From CAZLQF01 sp964561545 (GTDB taxonomy: Bacteria > Bacteroidota > Bacteroidia > CAILMK01 > CAYYUA01): 64,000 nucleotides of DNA. Made by a program: the position numbers and the translations under genes. Below are positions 26,319-36,045 of this stretch, piece by piece. A model generated the notes under the pieces. It saw only the letters and a program-made list of their open reading frames with translations, did not search any database and was not told the DNA's origin. Each line of letters starts with the position of its first letter. The stretch's first letter is position 1. The DNA lies in the NCBI GenBank assembly GCA_964561545.1, contig CAZLQF010000009.1, positions 24,383 through 88,382 of the forward strand, read 5' to 3'.

Positions 26319-27749
26319 ATGGACAACCAATCAGTTCACATTTTACTAATTGAAGATAATGATGGTGATGTGCGCCTCATTCGGACTTATCTGGAAAATA
26401 GTAGCGCACAAGAGGCTACTAATTACCATATAACACACAAGGACTACCTTTCTGAGGCTTTACAGGCCCTCAATGAACAGAAATTTGATATCATATTGGT
26501 AGATCTAATATTACCTGATAGCAGTGGTTTTGATACATTTCTGTCTTTGTACCAATCCTTTTATGGTTATCCGATCATTGTACTCACCGGCATGAGTGAC
26601 GAACAACTTGGTTATTCAGCAGTCAAGGAAGGAGCACAGGATTTTCTGACGAAGGATGATTTAAACAGGCCATTGCTCAGGCGGGCTATTGATTATTCCA
26701 TTGAACGTAAAAATACAGAGCGTGCCCTCCAACAAGAAAGGAACTTTATAGAAACCATATTGAATACGAGCAATGCCCTTGTTTTGGTGTTAGATAAAGA
26801 AGGCCTCATTGTTAGGTTCAACAGTGCTTGTGAGCGGTTGACCGGGTACTGTTTTGAAGAGGTGAAGGGGAAGAGTATTTGGGAGCTTCCCATCATTCCT
26901 GATAATGAGAAGGAAATGGTCAAAGAAGAGGCATTTGTCAACCTCCTTAAGGATTTAAAATCAAATAGCTACGAGAATAGTTGGTATGATAAAAATGGGA
27001 ATAAAAGAACCTTAGCCTGGTCAAATTCAGTATTGAACGATGTAGGTCAGGGCCAATACATCATTTGTACCGGTATTGACATTACGGAAAGGAAAAACAT
27101 GGAGGCCAACCTGATTAATGCGGTAGTACAAGGCCAGGAAGAAGAAAGGCACCGCTTGGCGCGGGATCTTCACGATGGACTCGCCCCCATTGTTTCTAGT
27201 GCCAAGATGAACCTGGAGGCCATAACGCCTCAACTTACAGATCTGGCTTCGGATAAAAAGCAATACCTCGACAATGTCCTTTCATTGCTTGACAATGCCA
27301 TGGTAGAGAGCAGGGCCATGTCTAAGGCTTTAATGCCCCCGAATATTCAAGATGAAAATTTGGATAAAGCCCTGGCCAATTTATGTGAAAAAGTGGACGA
27401 AAACAATGATCTGGATGTAAAATTTTACGCCAATACTAGGATGGATGAAATTAGTGATGAAAATCTAAATTTGAATTTATACAGGATAGCCCAGGAGCTC
27501 ATTAACAATGTGCTTAAATATGCCAATGCCAGCAATTTAGCGGTTCAGCTGTTCAAATACGAGCATAACCTAAATTTGATGGTAGAGGACGATGGCGTTG
27601 GATTTAATTTTGACCAACAGTACCAGGAAGGAAAAGGATTTGGTTTGAAAAATATAGAAAGCAGGGTGAAGTCGCTTCAAGGTACTTTTTCGGTTGATTC
27701 AAGGCCGGATCAGGGAACGCTAACTTATATTCAAATTCCCTGGAGTTAA
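26319..27749 (+). CDS. Hybrid REC-PAS-histidine kinase (NarX/DesK-type)
   Basis: 476 residues, no membrane helix. The N-terminal receiver (1-~130) has the acidic pocket IEDND and the phospho-acceptor Asp62 in VDLILPDSSG; Lys112 is in the FLTKDD position. A PAS domain spans ~138-260 (NTSNALVLVLDKEGLIVRFNSA). A HisKA_3 dimerisation domain carries His285 in EERHRLARDLHDGLAP, followed by an ATPase domain (VEDDGVGFNF, GFGLKNIESRV). The receiver-first order suggests that it is switched by an upstream kinase and then phosphorylates the LuxR-type regulator 23 bases downstream. Confidence 0.92.
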   Translation: MDNQSVHILLIEDNDGDVRLIRTYLENSSAQEATNYHITHKDYLSEALQALNEQKFDIILVDLILPDSSGFDTFLSLYQSFYGYPIIVLTGMSDEQLGYSAVKEGAQDFLTKDDLNRPLLRRAIDYSIERKNTERALQQERNFIETILNTSNALVLVLDKEGLIVRFNSACERLTGYCFEEVKGKSIWELPIIPDNEKEMVKEEAFVNLLKDLKSNSYENSWYDKNGNKRTLAWSNSVLNDVGQGQYIICTGIDITERKNMEANLINAVVQGQEEERHRLARDLHDGLAPIVSSAKMNLEAITPQLTDLASDKKQYLDNVLSLLDNAMVESRAMSKALMPPNIQDENLDKALANLCEKVDENNDLDVKFYANTRMDEISDENLNLNLYRIAQELINNVLKYANASNLAVQLFKYEHNLNLMVEDDGVGFNFDQQYQEGKGFGLKNIESRVKSLQGTFSVDSRPDQGTLTYIQIPWS

Positions 27750-27772
27750 CGCCAAGAAAGAAATTTTGGTAA

Positions 27773-28414
27773 ATGGATGTTATTAAAGTAATTATAGCCG
27801 ATGATCACCAAATGTTTAGAGATGGCATCAAGGCCTTGCTTGCTGATGAAAGTATCATCGAGGTGGTTGATGATGTAGGAGATGGAATTGAACTATTTGA
27901 TGCCCTAAAAACGAGCGAAGCACACCTTGTTCTAATGGACATTCAAATGCCTAATAGAGACGGCATTACTGCCACCAAAGAACTCAAGGAATTTGATAAG
28001 GATGTCCAGATCCTGGCACTTACCATGTCCGATGACGATCAACAAATTTATAAAATGGTTGAAGCAGGAGCCTCCGGCTACATTCTTAAAAATACTGGCC
28101 GTAATGAATTGATCACTGCCATTAAAGCAGTAGCAGGAGGGGATAGCTATTTCAGCAGGGAAGCATCCCAAAAGCTATTTCAGCACCTTACCCAACACCA
28201 AAATTCTAAAAAGCAGGTAAAAGATACGCAATTAACGAATCGCGAAGTAGAAATCCTAAAATTAATAGCAGAGGAACTCACCAATCAGGAAATTGCAGAC
28301 CGGCTTTTTATTAGTTCCCGAACCGTGGATACCCATCGGAGGAATTTGATGCAAAAGCTGGATGTAAAGAACTCGGCAGGCCTTGTCAAGTATGTCCTCA
28401 AGCATGACTTATAG
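27773..28414 (+). CDS. NarL/FixJ-type response regulator
   Basis: 213 residues. Receiver domain with DDHQM (residues 10-14) and phospho-acceptor Asp56 in VLMDIQMPNRDG, and the conserved Lys in YILKNTG. The C-terminal LuxR helix-turn-helix is at ~150-208 (LTNREVEILKLIAEELTNQ...SSRTVDTHRRNLMQKL). It lies 23 bases after the HisKA_3 kinase, which is its expected phosphodonor. It should bind DNA as a phosphorylated dimer; targets are unknown. Confidence 0.95.
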   Translation: MDVIKVIIADDHQMFRDGIKALLADESIIEVVDDVGDGIELFDALKTSEAHLVLMDIQMPNRDGITATKELKEFDKDVQILALTMSDDDQQIYKMVEAGASGYILKNTGRNELITAIKAVAGGDSYFSREASQKLFQHLTQHQNSKKQVKDTQLTNREVEILKLIAEELTNQEIADRLFISSRTVDTHRRNLMQKLDVKNSAGLVKYVLKHDL

Positions 28415-28574
28415 CTTAGTTTACTACCACTCAATTGATTCACAAGAACACTAACACAGCAACCAACCTGATTAAATCTGGCATGACTAAGTAAAAACAC
28501 GTAGGGTATGCACGTAAATAACGAAGTGAACTCATCAACAAGATTAATTATAAAATACGCTTTTTACGTCTAAT

Positions 28575-28601
28575 ATGATAAAAGTCATGGTGGTAAGTTT
28601 G
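28575..28601 (+). promoter_or_regulatory. Crp/Fnr gene promoter with a possible Crp-like operator
   Basis: TAAGTTTG at 28594-28601 is an exact match to the Bacteroidota -7 consensus. Just upstream, ATGA (28575-28578) and TCAT (28585-28588) form an inverted repeat with a six-base centre, the half-site geometry TGA-N6-TCA of Crp-type operators. Its place where the -33 region would be is compatible with autoregulation by the gene that starts at 28627. Confidence 0.4.
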
Positions 28602-28626
28602 TGGATGTAATTAAAACTTCACAGCC

Positions 28627-29334
28627 ATGACACAATTAAAAGAAGCACCTCAATGCGATTTTTGCCTCTCCAGGGAACATTCAGTTTTTAGTGACCTCAA
28701 AAACAATGAATTGCAGCATTTTAGTGAAAAAAAGCAATCTGAAATTTACAAGAAAGGCCAGGTAGTTTTTAACGAAGGGGAGCATGCCAATGGTATTTAT
28801 TGTATTCACAAGGGTAAAGTAAAGGTTTACAAACTTGGCGATGAGGGACGAGAGCAAATCGTTAGATTGGTCAAGGGTGGAGATGTATTAGGTTATAGAG
28901 CACTACTGAGTGGGGAAACATTCAATGCTTATGCCGAGGCTTTAGAAGAATCCATCATTTGTTTTATTCCCAAATCCCATTTGTTTGACAATATGGAGCA
29001 GAATCCCGAACTCTCCATGCGTTTCATGAGGTTGTTGTGTGGTGATTTAAAGGGTGCAGAAGAGCGCTTGGTTAAATTGGCTCAAAAGAAGGTGAGAGAG
29101 CGTGTAGCAGAAATGCTCTTGATCTTAAGATCGACTTTTGGTAACCGTGAGGATGAATCCATAAATATTGAATTAACCCGTGAAGACCTGGCAAATATCG
29201 TTGGTACTGCTACTGAGCCATTGATAAGACTGCTTTCTGAATTTAAAAAAGAAGGGATTGTTGAGTTGAATGGCAAATACATAAAAATTTTGGATCCGGA
29301 CCGACTTTCCCAGATTGGGGATGCATTGGAATAG
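28627..29334 (+). CDS. Crp/Fnr-family transcriptional regulator
   Basis: 235 residues. The N-terminus has a CxxC pair (Cys10, Cys13). A cyclic-nucleotide-binding-like beta roll follows (~25-140: KKGQVVFNEGEHANGIYCIHKGKVKVYKLG), then a long dimer helix and a winged helix (LTREDLANIVGTATEPLIRLLSEFKKEG, ~183-210), the FNR/FixK-type recognition helix. The four-Cys pattern of a classical iron-sulfur FNR is not complete, so oxygen sensing is uncertain. A palindrome just upstream (28575-28588) could be its own operator. Probably part of the regulatory block with the preceding two-component genes. Confidence 0.92.
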   Translation: MTQLKEAPQCDFCLSREHSVFSDLKNNELQHFSEKKQSEIYKKGQVVFNEGEHANGIYCIHKGKVKVYKLGDEGREQIVRLVKGGDVLGYRALLSGETFNAYAEALEESIICFIPKSHLFDNMEQNPELSMRFMRLLCGDLKGAEERLVKLAQKKVRERVAEMLLILRSTFGNREDESINIELTREDLANIVGTATEPLIRLLSEFKKEGIVELNGKYIKILDPDRLSQIGDALE

Positions 29335-29646
29335 AAAAAAGACTCGATTCTTATTTTAATTTGATAATTCCGTGCGATCGTGAAGGGTAAAGTGAAGCAT
29401 TAATTTGATGATCCAACTAAATTAAAATTTCTTTCAACGCCCTAATAATAGCTTTGCTTGCTTTAATTCACCCTAAAAGGTGATCAAAAAGCCAATTTAA
29501 GAAATGGCTTAGCTATAAAGGGGGCAATTGGACCTCTCTTTCAAAGCCTTGTCCATGTACAGGTAAAATAATGGTACCAGTCAATTATTCTTAAAGGCCT
29601 GATTCCTGAATTATTATTAAATTGTAGTAAACTATGGGTAGGATCT
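29335..29646. other. Intergenic, 312 bases, nothing recognised
   Basis: A/T-rich region between the Crp/Fnr gene and the large T9SS gene. I found no TAnnTTTG element, strong hairpin or open frame of note; it presumably carries the promoter of the T9SS gene. Confidence 0.4.
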
Positions 29647-32600
29647 ATGTTTTGCAGAGGAATTTTTATCCTTACCGTTCTTTTTATTAGTAGTTTCACT
29701 GCTAATGCAACCCATTTAGTGGGTGGGAGCCTTTCCTATGAATTTATGGGCAAAATTGGATCCAAATTCAAGTACAAGGTATCGGTAAGCATGTACCGCG
29801 ATGCCTTGCAGTCGAACACTCAATTTGATCAAACCATCAGCATAGGTGTTTACGAAGCGAATGCTAACAATCCAAAAATACGAACAATCGAAATTGACTT
29901 TGATAAGGAAATACCAGTCAATCCTTTACCGGGCAATCCCAATTGCAATTTTAATCCCAACGTGAACATCATGTATTCAGAGTATGAAAAAGAGATCTTC
30001 TTAGAGTCTACCTCAAATGGCTACCATTTAGCTTATCTTCGTTGCTGCCGCAATGATAACAAGAACCTAATACCCGATATGGGGCAAACTTACCATGCCT
30101 ATATTCCACCAACTTCCCAAGCCAATAGTTCTCCTCAGTTTTCAGGCGTACCCGCCCCTTATATTTGCCGGGATGATACCATTAACATTCTTCACAAAGC
30201 AAACGATCCTGATGGGGACTCTTTGGCCTATAAATTGGTTCATCCTTACTCCGGAGCCAATGCTCAGAATCCGAAGCCTTTACCTTCCAACTATCTCAAC
30301 TTGCCATTTCCTAACGTTACTTACAAGCAAGGTTATGGGGTTAATAATCCATTTGGTAGCAATGGGTTGATCAGCATTAACAATCAAACAGGCCTTACCA
30401 ATATGATGGCTCCCAAAATTGGTCTCTATGCCATCGCTGTGGAAGTATCAGAATATCGTAACGGGCAATTGCTAAGCAGTGTAAGAAGGGATGTACAAAT
30501 GATCGTGCTTGATTGCCCCAACAATCCGGTACCCCAACTAAGCACGCCAGCTCAATCCCAAAGTAAGAAGACAAATTATACCATCAATGCGGGAGATTCT
30601 TTAGGGTTTCATATCAATTACCAGGATCAGGACAGCATGTACTTTAATTATTCGGGCGGGGGAATATTTGGATCCAATGGAGTAATTGATACCCCTTATG
30701 CTAATCTTAATCAAGTGCAGGGAAAAGGATCCATCAACACCAAATTTAATTGGAATACCGGCTGCCATCAGGGAAGGAAATCCCCTTATACCTTCGTTAC
30801 CAACGTGATAGACGATGGCTGCCCTTCTAAGGAACAACACCATACGTTTTCTGTAGAAGTTAAGCCTTTTAATGGTGTATCTAAAATTGACGGCCTCAAA
30901 AATGTGTGTTCTTCTGATGGCCCCAAACTTTACAAAGCCAATACGCAATCACATGATACAACCGACCCTATTCTTGAGTGGATGGTGACGGGTGGCACCA
31001 TTCAAAATATCAATAAAAAAGAAGGCTCTGCTCTAATTCAATGGGATTCTACGGGTACCAATGAAATTGCTGTGGTAGAAAAGAACCGTAACGGTTGTAT
31101 TGGTGATACGGCTACCAAACAAGTGGCGGTTTATCAGCAACCTTCGCTTGAAGTAAAACCAGATACTACGATATGTTCTCGCGATACAATTTCAGTTGGA
31201 ACAAAAAAAACGGATTCCATTGCGCAATATGATTGGGTTAATTCCGTGGGGGTTTTGTCAAAAAGTAGCCCTCAAACAGATTTTGCTTACAGGAATTATT
31301 CTGATACGATCGTTGGAAAAGCATTAAAGCTCAAGATGGTTAAGATGGCCTGCGAAGTAACAGATACCCTTACCATCAAGGTCAAACCAGAGCCCTTGCT
31401 ACCTTCTATTCAGGGAGCATCCAAACTTTGCATCAATGATACTGCAGATTATGAAGTAGCGCATGAATCCGGTTTAAATTATGATTGGGAAATTGAAGGG
31501 GGCAAAAAGCTGTTGGGGGATTCTGCGATCTCCAAGATTTTTTGGAATAAGCCTGACTCTGGCTTAGTAAAGCTTTCAGCTGTCAATAAGTTTGGCTGTG
31601 TAAGCGAGCCTCGAACCAAAAATGTATTTGTAGATAAGCCAACCATCAATTCAATTAATGGGCGGCAATCTGTTTGTCCAAATTCTGAAAATATCCAATA
31701 TTGGGTGGATTCCTTAGGAAATGACTTGTTTCAATGGTCGGTTCAAGGTGGTGCTATAGCTGATGGTGCCAATTCTAATAACATTAAGGTTAACTGGGGT
31801 GGTCCGGGCAATGGCTATTTACAAGTTTATAAATTAAACAGATTTGGTTGCTTGGGGGATACAGCAAAAATGAATGTTGACATTGGGTATGAGCTCAATA
31901 CTCCTCCAATTGAAGGGGATACTGCTGTTTGTGAATTTTCTAAAGGGGTGCCTTATGAAGTTATGGATGCCAATGGCTCTGAATTTCATTGGAAATTGCA
32001 ATCTGGTACCATCCAAAACCCGGGCAAGAAGCACCAAATAACTGTTGATTGGGGATCGCAGGGAAAAGGTTGGATCCAGGTTTACGAAACTGCTTATGAT
32101 TCCGTGAATAATAAAACTTGCAATGGAGATACAACAATTCAGCCGATCCTCATTAATCGAAACCCTGAAACAAAGAATTTGATGGGTCCTGAGGATATAT
32201 GCCCTAATGAAACGGCATCTTTTTCTGTAGATGGATTTGATAGCTCTTCCTTTGAATGGAATATAATGGAAAAGGGAATCCTAACCGATTCTTCTGATGA
32301 AGTGCAGGTTCAATGGGCCAATCCTGGGGATTATGAAGCCAAAGTAAGGGAATGGACGCAGAATGGTTGTAGTGGGGAATGGTTCACAACATCAGTGACG
32401 GTCCATCCAAATCCGGGACCAAAAGCTATCGAGGGGCTTGATACGGTTTGTTTCCCCAATGATGGCATCACGGCTTACCAATATAATGGGATGGACAGTG
32501 CTACTTACGAATGGAGCATTGAGCACGGAGAGGTATACCAAGGCCAAGGTGAGTCCCATGTAAAAGTGGACTGGTTGGAAAAGGGCCAAGGTCAAATAAG

Positions 32601-33483
32601 GGTCCAGGAGACCTCCCGGTATGGCTGTAAGGGAAAAATCCAGGAAAAACCGATTTTGCTGGATTCTTTGGCCATTAATTTGAACTATGTCACAACCTTA
32701 CCTGATGACGACAGTCGAATAAAAGTTAATTGGAACGCGTCAGGAGATCCTGAAAGGGCTTATGGTTTTCAGCTTCACAAACAAACCAGTTTACAGGAGC
32801 AAGTAAATACTTATGCGCTGAGCCGAAAAGATTCCAGTTTTGTTGACGATCATGTTCTTACCAACCAACATTCTTATGAATATCGTATCTCAGGAACCAA
32901 TGCATGCGGAAGGCCCATCACATCAAATAGCCATGCCAGCATTCTTTTGAACGGCACTAAAAATCAAAGTGGGATCAGGCTTGATTGGCAGCATTATAAG
33001 GGATGGGAGCAAAATGGAATCCAGACTTATAAGATAGCACGTGCAGTTAATGATGAAAACCAGAATCAGGTTTACAAACGTTTAAGAGCGGACCAAACAA
33101 ATGAGCAATTGGAAGTTGGATTGGATGGTTATCATCAATGTTACCGTATAATAGCGGAGCAAAGAGCTGGCAACGCACAATCATGGTCCAATAAAAATTG
33201 TTTTGATTTTGAGGCCAAGGTCCACATTCCCAATGCTTTTTCACCCAATGAAGACATGATCAACGACCAATACATGATCGAAGGTTATAACTTAAAAGAA
33301 TTCAGGATTAGAATTTATAACCGTTGGGGTGAAGAGGTTTTCTCTTCCCAATCATTAGATGAAGTTTGGGACGGTACCTACAAGGGTCAAGAAGCATCGC
33401 CCGGTAAATACATCGTATTGATCAAATACAGGGGGAACTCAGAAATCCAATCTTATGAGGGATTGCTCCACCTCATAAGATGA
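29647..33483 (+). CDS. Giant T9SS type B sorted surface protein with PKD/Ig-like repeats
   Basis: 1278 residues with a signal peptide (GIFILTVLFISSFTANA). The first ~280 residues form a domain common in gliding-bacterium surface proteins (ATHLVGGSLSYEFMG ... YLRCCRND). About seven Ig/PKD-like repeats of ~85-95 residues follow (~410-1030), each starting with a Cys after a G-x-x-x-V/L-C turn, then W-x-V/I-x-x-G, V-x-W and ending N-G-C-x-G. Two fibronectin-like modules lead to the type B sorting domain: NAFSPNEDMINDQY ... IYNRWGEEVFSS ... YEGLLHLIR. It should be secreted through the T9SS; an adhesin-like role is inference. Confidence 0.9.
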   Translation: MFCRGIFILTVLFISSFTANATHLVGGSLSYEFMGKIGSKFKYKVSVSMYRDALQSNTQFDQTISIGVYEANANNPKIRTIEIDFDKEIPVNPLPGNPNCNFNPNVNIMYSEYEKEIFLESTSNGYHLAYLRCCRNDNKNLIPDMGQTYHAYIPPTSQANSSPQFSGVPAPYICRDDTINILHKANDPDGDSLAYKLVHPYSGANAQNPKPLPSNYLNLPFPNVTYKQGYGVNNPFGSNGLISINNQTGLTNMMAPKIGLYAIAVEVSEYRNGQLLSSVRRDVQMIVLDCPNNPVPQLSTPAQSQSKKTNYTINAGDSLGFHINYQDQDSMYFNYSGGGIFGSNGVIDTPYANLNQVQGKGSINTKFNWNTGCHQGRKSPYTFVTNVIDDGCPSKEQHHTFSVEVKPFNGVSKIDGLKNVCSSDGPKLYKANTQSHDTTDPILEWMVTGGTIQNINKKEGSALIQWDSTGTNEIAVVEKNRNGCIGDTATKQVAVYQQPSLEVKPDTTICSRDTISVGTKKTDSIAQYDWVNSVGVLSKSSPQTDFAYRNYSDTIVGKALKLKMVKMACEVTDTLTIKVKPEPLLPSIQGASKLCINDTADYEVAHESGLNYDWEIEGGKKLLGDSAISKIFWNKPDSGLVKLSAVNKFGCVSEPRTKNVFVDKPTINSINGRQSVCPNSENIQYWVDSLGNDLFQWSVQGGAIADGANSNNIKVNWGGPGNGYLQVYKLNRFGCLGDTAKMNVDIGYELNTPPIEGDTAVCEFSKGVPYEVMDANGSEFHWKLQSGTIQNPGKKHQITVDWGSQGKGWIQVYETAYDSVNNKTCNGDTTIQPILINRNPETKNLMGPEDICPNETASFSVDGFDSSSFEWNIMEKGILTDSSDEVQVQWANPGDYEAKVREWTQNGCSGEWFTTSVTVHPNPGPKAIEGLDTVCFPNDGITAYQYNGMDSATYEWSIEHGEVYQGQGESHVKVDWLEKGQGQIRVQETSRYGCKGKIQEKPILLDSLAINLNYVTTLPDDDSRIKVNWNASGDPERAYGFQLHKQTSLQEQVNTYALSRKDSSFVDDHVLTNQHSYEYRISGTNACGRPITSNSHASILLNGTKNQSGIRLDWQHYKGWEQNGIQTYKIARAVNDENQNQVYKRLRADQTNEQLEVGLDGYHQCYRIIAEQRAGNAQSWSNKNCFDFEAKVHIPNAFSPNEDMINDQYMIEGYNLKEFRIRIYNRWGEEVFSSQSLDEVWDGTYKGQEASPGKYIVLIKYRGNSEIQSYEGLLHLIR

Positions 33484-33516
33484 ACGCTTGTAATCAAAGA
33501 TGTGCTTAAATAAAAT

Positions 33517-33978
33517 TTAGCTCGTTGAACCACTGGAGAAGGTTTCCGATTCGGAATCTACATCTGAACTTATTCCAGATTCTGAGGTTTCAAAGCTTTT
33601 TTCATCATAATTACCGGTGTCTTCGGACAAGCCCCACTCATCACTTTCTTCACTGCTTTCACTTGCATTTTCATCGGAAGTTGTTTCTTCTTTATGGTCA
33701 AACTTTTCGAAATCAAAATCCGGAAGCAATTCATTTTTTACATAGTCGATCGCATCGTTCAATCCTTCCTGAAACTTATTAAAATCTTCTTTGTATAAAA
33801 AGATTTTATGTTTAATGAATTTTTGATCTTCACCAAGTTTACGTTTGCTCTCGGTGATGGTGATGTAGTAGTCGTTCTTACGGGTAGGCCTTACATCAAT
33901 GAAGTAGGTTCTTTTCTTTCCCGCTCTGATCTTACGTGAGAAGATCTCTTCTTTTCGATTGTCTGAGTTATCCTCCAT
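33517..33978 (-). CDS. PUR-alpha-like DUF3276 protein with acidic Ser-rich tail
   Basis: 153 residues. The first ~95 residues are the Bacteroidota PUR (DUF3276) domain: EEIFSRKIRAGKKRTYFIDVRPTRK and YITITESKRK, a single-stranded nucleic-acid-binding fold related to PUR-alpha. The last ~55 residues are almost only Ser, Glu, Asp and Gly, a disordered acidic tail that is longer than usual for the family. It converges with the T9SS gene ending at 33483. Confidence 0.9.
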   Translation of the reverse strand: MEDNSDNRKEEIFSRKIRAGKKRTYFIDVRPTRKNDYYITITESKRKLGEDQKFIKHKIFLYKEDFNKFQEGLNDAIDYVKNELLPDFDFEKFDHKEETTSDENASESSEESDEWGLSEDTGNYDEKSFETSESGISSDVDSESETFSSGSTS

Positions 33979-34082
33979 AACGCCTTTTCTTTTTTAATGA
34001 TACAGATTGTAAAGTTTGTTCATTATTACAAGCCGTAAAATTAAGATTAAGATGGAAATTTTCAAAAATCATTAAAAATAAT

Positions 34083-35951
34083 CTATTGACTAAATTTTTG
34101 ACGATAATCATCGATTGCTTGATCACTTCCGAAAACAACAGCTACATCTCCCATGTACAATCGGTCTTCTCCGTGAGGGATAATGGTTTCACCTTCTTTT
34201 TTGATCATCATCAGGAACCCTTCATTGTGGAGGTTCAAATTTTTGATAGGTTCACCATTTAATCGATTATTGGTTATTGGTATTTCCTGTACGGTATATT
34301 CTTGGAAACTTTCAAAAACGGTATGGTAAGTTTCTGGCCTGTATATTAAATTTTCAAGGGCTATGGCAAGTGTAGAGGTTACATCTACTGCTTCCACATC
34401 CAAATGCTTGAAACGTTCTATGGAGCTTTTTTTGATGCCATAAGTAAGGATTTTGTTGTGCTGAAGGCTGTTTTTAAGCATATGGGCAATTTGTACATTT
34501 TGTTCCTCAGAACCCGTAAGGATGACGATCTGGTTCTGAGGCACCAGGTTTAGCTCTTTGTATGCTTCAATATCAGTTCCATCAGCATGTATTACATTGA
34601 AGCCACTACCCAACAAACGGTCCGCTTTATCTTTTTGGTGTTCAATGATGATTGATGGCCGGCCATGCATTTGCAAATTTTTACTTAAAATAACCCCCGT
34701 ACCGCCACCACCTACAATTACAACCAGGTTAGCGTCGTAAGTAGATGGTTGTCTAACTTGGTTAAAAAGAAGAGGGGAGGAAATGCAGGTAATAATGGCC
34801 ATGATAATGAAAGAAGTATTAACAGCCGGTGTTATTACGCCTAATTGAAGCCCTACTTGCGAAGCAGCTATGATCAGGCTGAGCCTTGAAGATAACAATA
34901 AACCGCCAGCCAAAGCTTGTTTGATACCCGCTACACGGCTCCATAGCATGGATGGTATCACTTTAATACCAAACAAGATCAATAGCAAAATACCAAGGAA
35001 TAAAAAGGAGGAATCAAAATGTTGCAATGCTGAAAGGTCGATGCTTGAACCAACCATGATGAAGAATATGGGAATGAAAAACCCATAACCCATTGCATCA
35101 AGTTTCATTAAAAGGCTTGAACGGTCTTTGGAATTGAAAAAGGACATTAGGATGCCAGCCAGAAAAGCACCTAAGATGATCTCAGCATCAATCATTTGAG
35201 AAAGAATGATGAAAAGGAGGATTAATACAAGCGTGCCTCTAACTTTGATTTGAGAAGAAGCATGAGATAAGGTCAGGATAATCCTTCTGAACAGACCGGT
35301 TTTAACAAGTCTTTTGCCTATTTGGTAGGAGATAAAAAATGCAACAAAAAGGGATAAAATTAGTAGGACTTCAAATTCAAAGCCCTTTTTAATTAAGGAA
35401 GTTGTGAAGGTAAACAAAAAAATGCTCATTACATCGGCTACTGCCGCTGCAAGGATGATCATTTGCCCGAATCGTTTATTAGTCTCACCACGCTCTTTAA
35501 GTACTGGTAATATCACGCCTACCGAAGAAGTGGATATAATCAGCGAAAAGTACCAAAGATTGGTAATGGGCACCAAAAAAGAGAGTAAATAAGCGCTGAA
35601 ATAGGCCAGAACCAAAGTGCCTATGTAAATAAGCGTACCTGAAAATAAAGGATTGTATAGTATTTCAACTGTGTTGATTCTTCTTCTGGGCAGGGAGCCC
35701 AGAATTTTGTTAACATCAATTTCAAGCCCGCTTAAAAACATAAGGAATACGAAGCCGGTTAGCCCCAAAAATTCCATATACGGTTCATGAGGCAGTATGC
35801 CCAGCACATGGTCCCCAATGATAAAACCAGCGATGATCTCCAGGATGACGGCCGGAACCCTAAAATAAGGAATGCGCTGGGTAATTATAGGGATAACCCA
35901 GGCTATTGCTAATACAATAAAAAGCGGTAAAAAATCAAATTCAAAATTCAT
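34083..35951 (-). CDS. CPA2-family cation:proton antiporter with TrkA domains
   Basis: 622 residues. The first ~390 residues form about twelve membrane helices of the Kef/CPA2 exchanger. They are followed by a TrkA-N (RCK) NAD-binding domain (LVVIVGGGGTGVILSKNLQM, ~410-430, then HADGTDIEA) and a TrkA-C domain (~535-615). It most likely exchanges K+ or Na+ for protons in the inner membrane and is gated by nucleotide binding at the RCK domain. Monocistronic by spacing (about 95-105 bases on each side). Confidence 0.93.
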   Translation of the reverse strand: MNFEFDFLPLFIVLAIAWVIPIITQRIPYFRVPAVILEIIAGFIIGDHVLGILPHEPYMEFLGLTGFVFLMFLSGLEIDVNKILGSLPRRRINTVEILYNPLFSGTLIYIGTLVLAYFSAYLLSFLVPITNLWYFSLIISTSSVGVILPVLKERGETNKRFGQMIILAAAVADVMSIFLFTFTTSLIKKGFEFEVLLILSLFVAFFISYQIGKRLVKTGLFRRIILTLSHASSQIKVRGTLVLILLFIILSQMIDAEIILGAFLAGILMSFFNSKDRSSLLMKLDAMGYGFFIPIFFIMVGSSIDLSALQHFDSSFLFLGILLLILFGIKVIPSMLWSRVAGIKQALAGGLLLSSRLSLIIAASQVGLQLGVITPAVNTSFIIMAIITCISSPLLFNQVRQPSTYDANLVVIVGGGGTGVILSKNLQMHGRPSIIIEHQKDKADRLLGSGFNVIHADGTDIEAYKELNLVPQNQIVILTGSEEQNVQIAHMLKNSLQHNKILTYGIKKSSIERFKHLDVEAVDVTSTLAIALENLIYRPETYHTVFESFQEYTVQEIPITNNRLNGEPIKNLNLHNEGFLMMIKKEGETIIPHGEDRLYMGDVAVVFGSDQAIDDYRQKFSQ

Positions 35952-36045
35952 ACAGCACCCTTTAGGTAAGGTTTAAATCGATTATTGCTTGACGATAAAG
36001 GATCATTCAAAAATTAGGAAATAAAACAATATAATTTTTAGTTCC

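Noticed and set aside
29335..29370. Imperfect dyad AAGACTCGATTCTT after the Crp/Fnr gene
   Set aside because: Only a few pairs with mismatches, probably chance.
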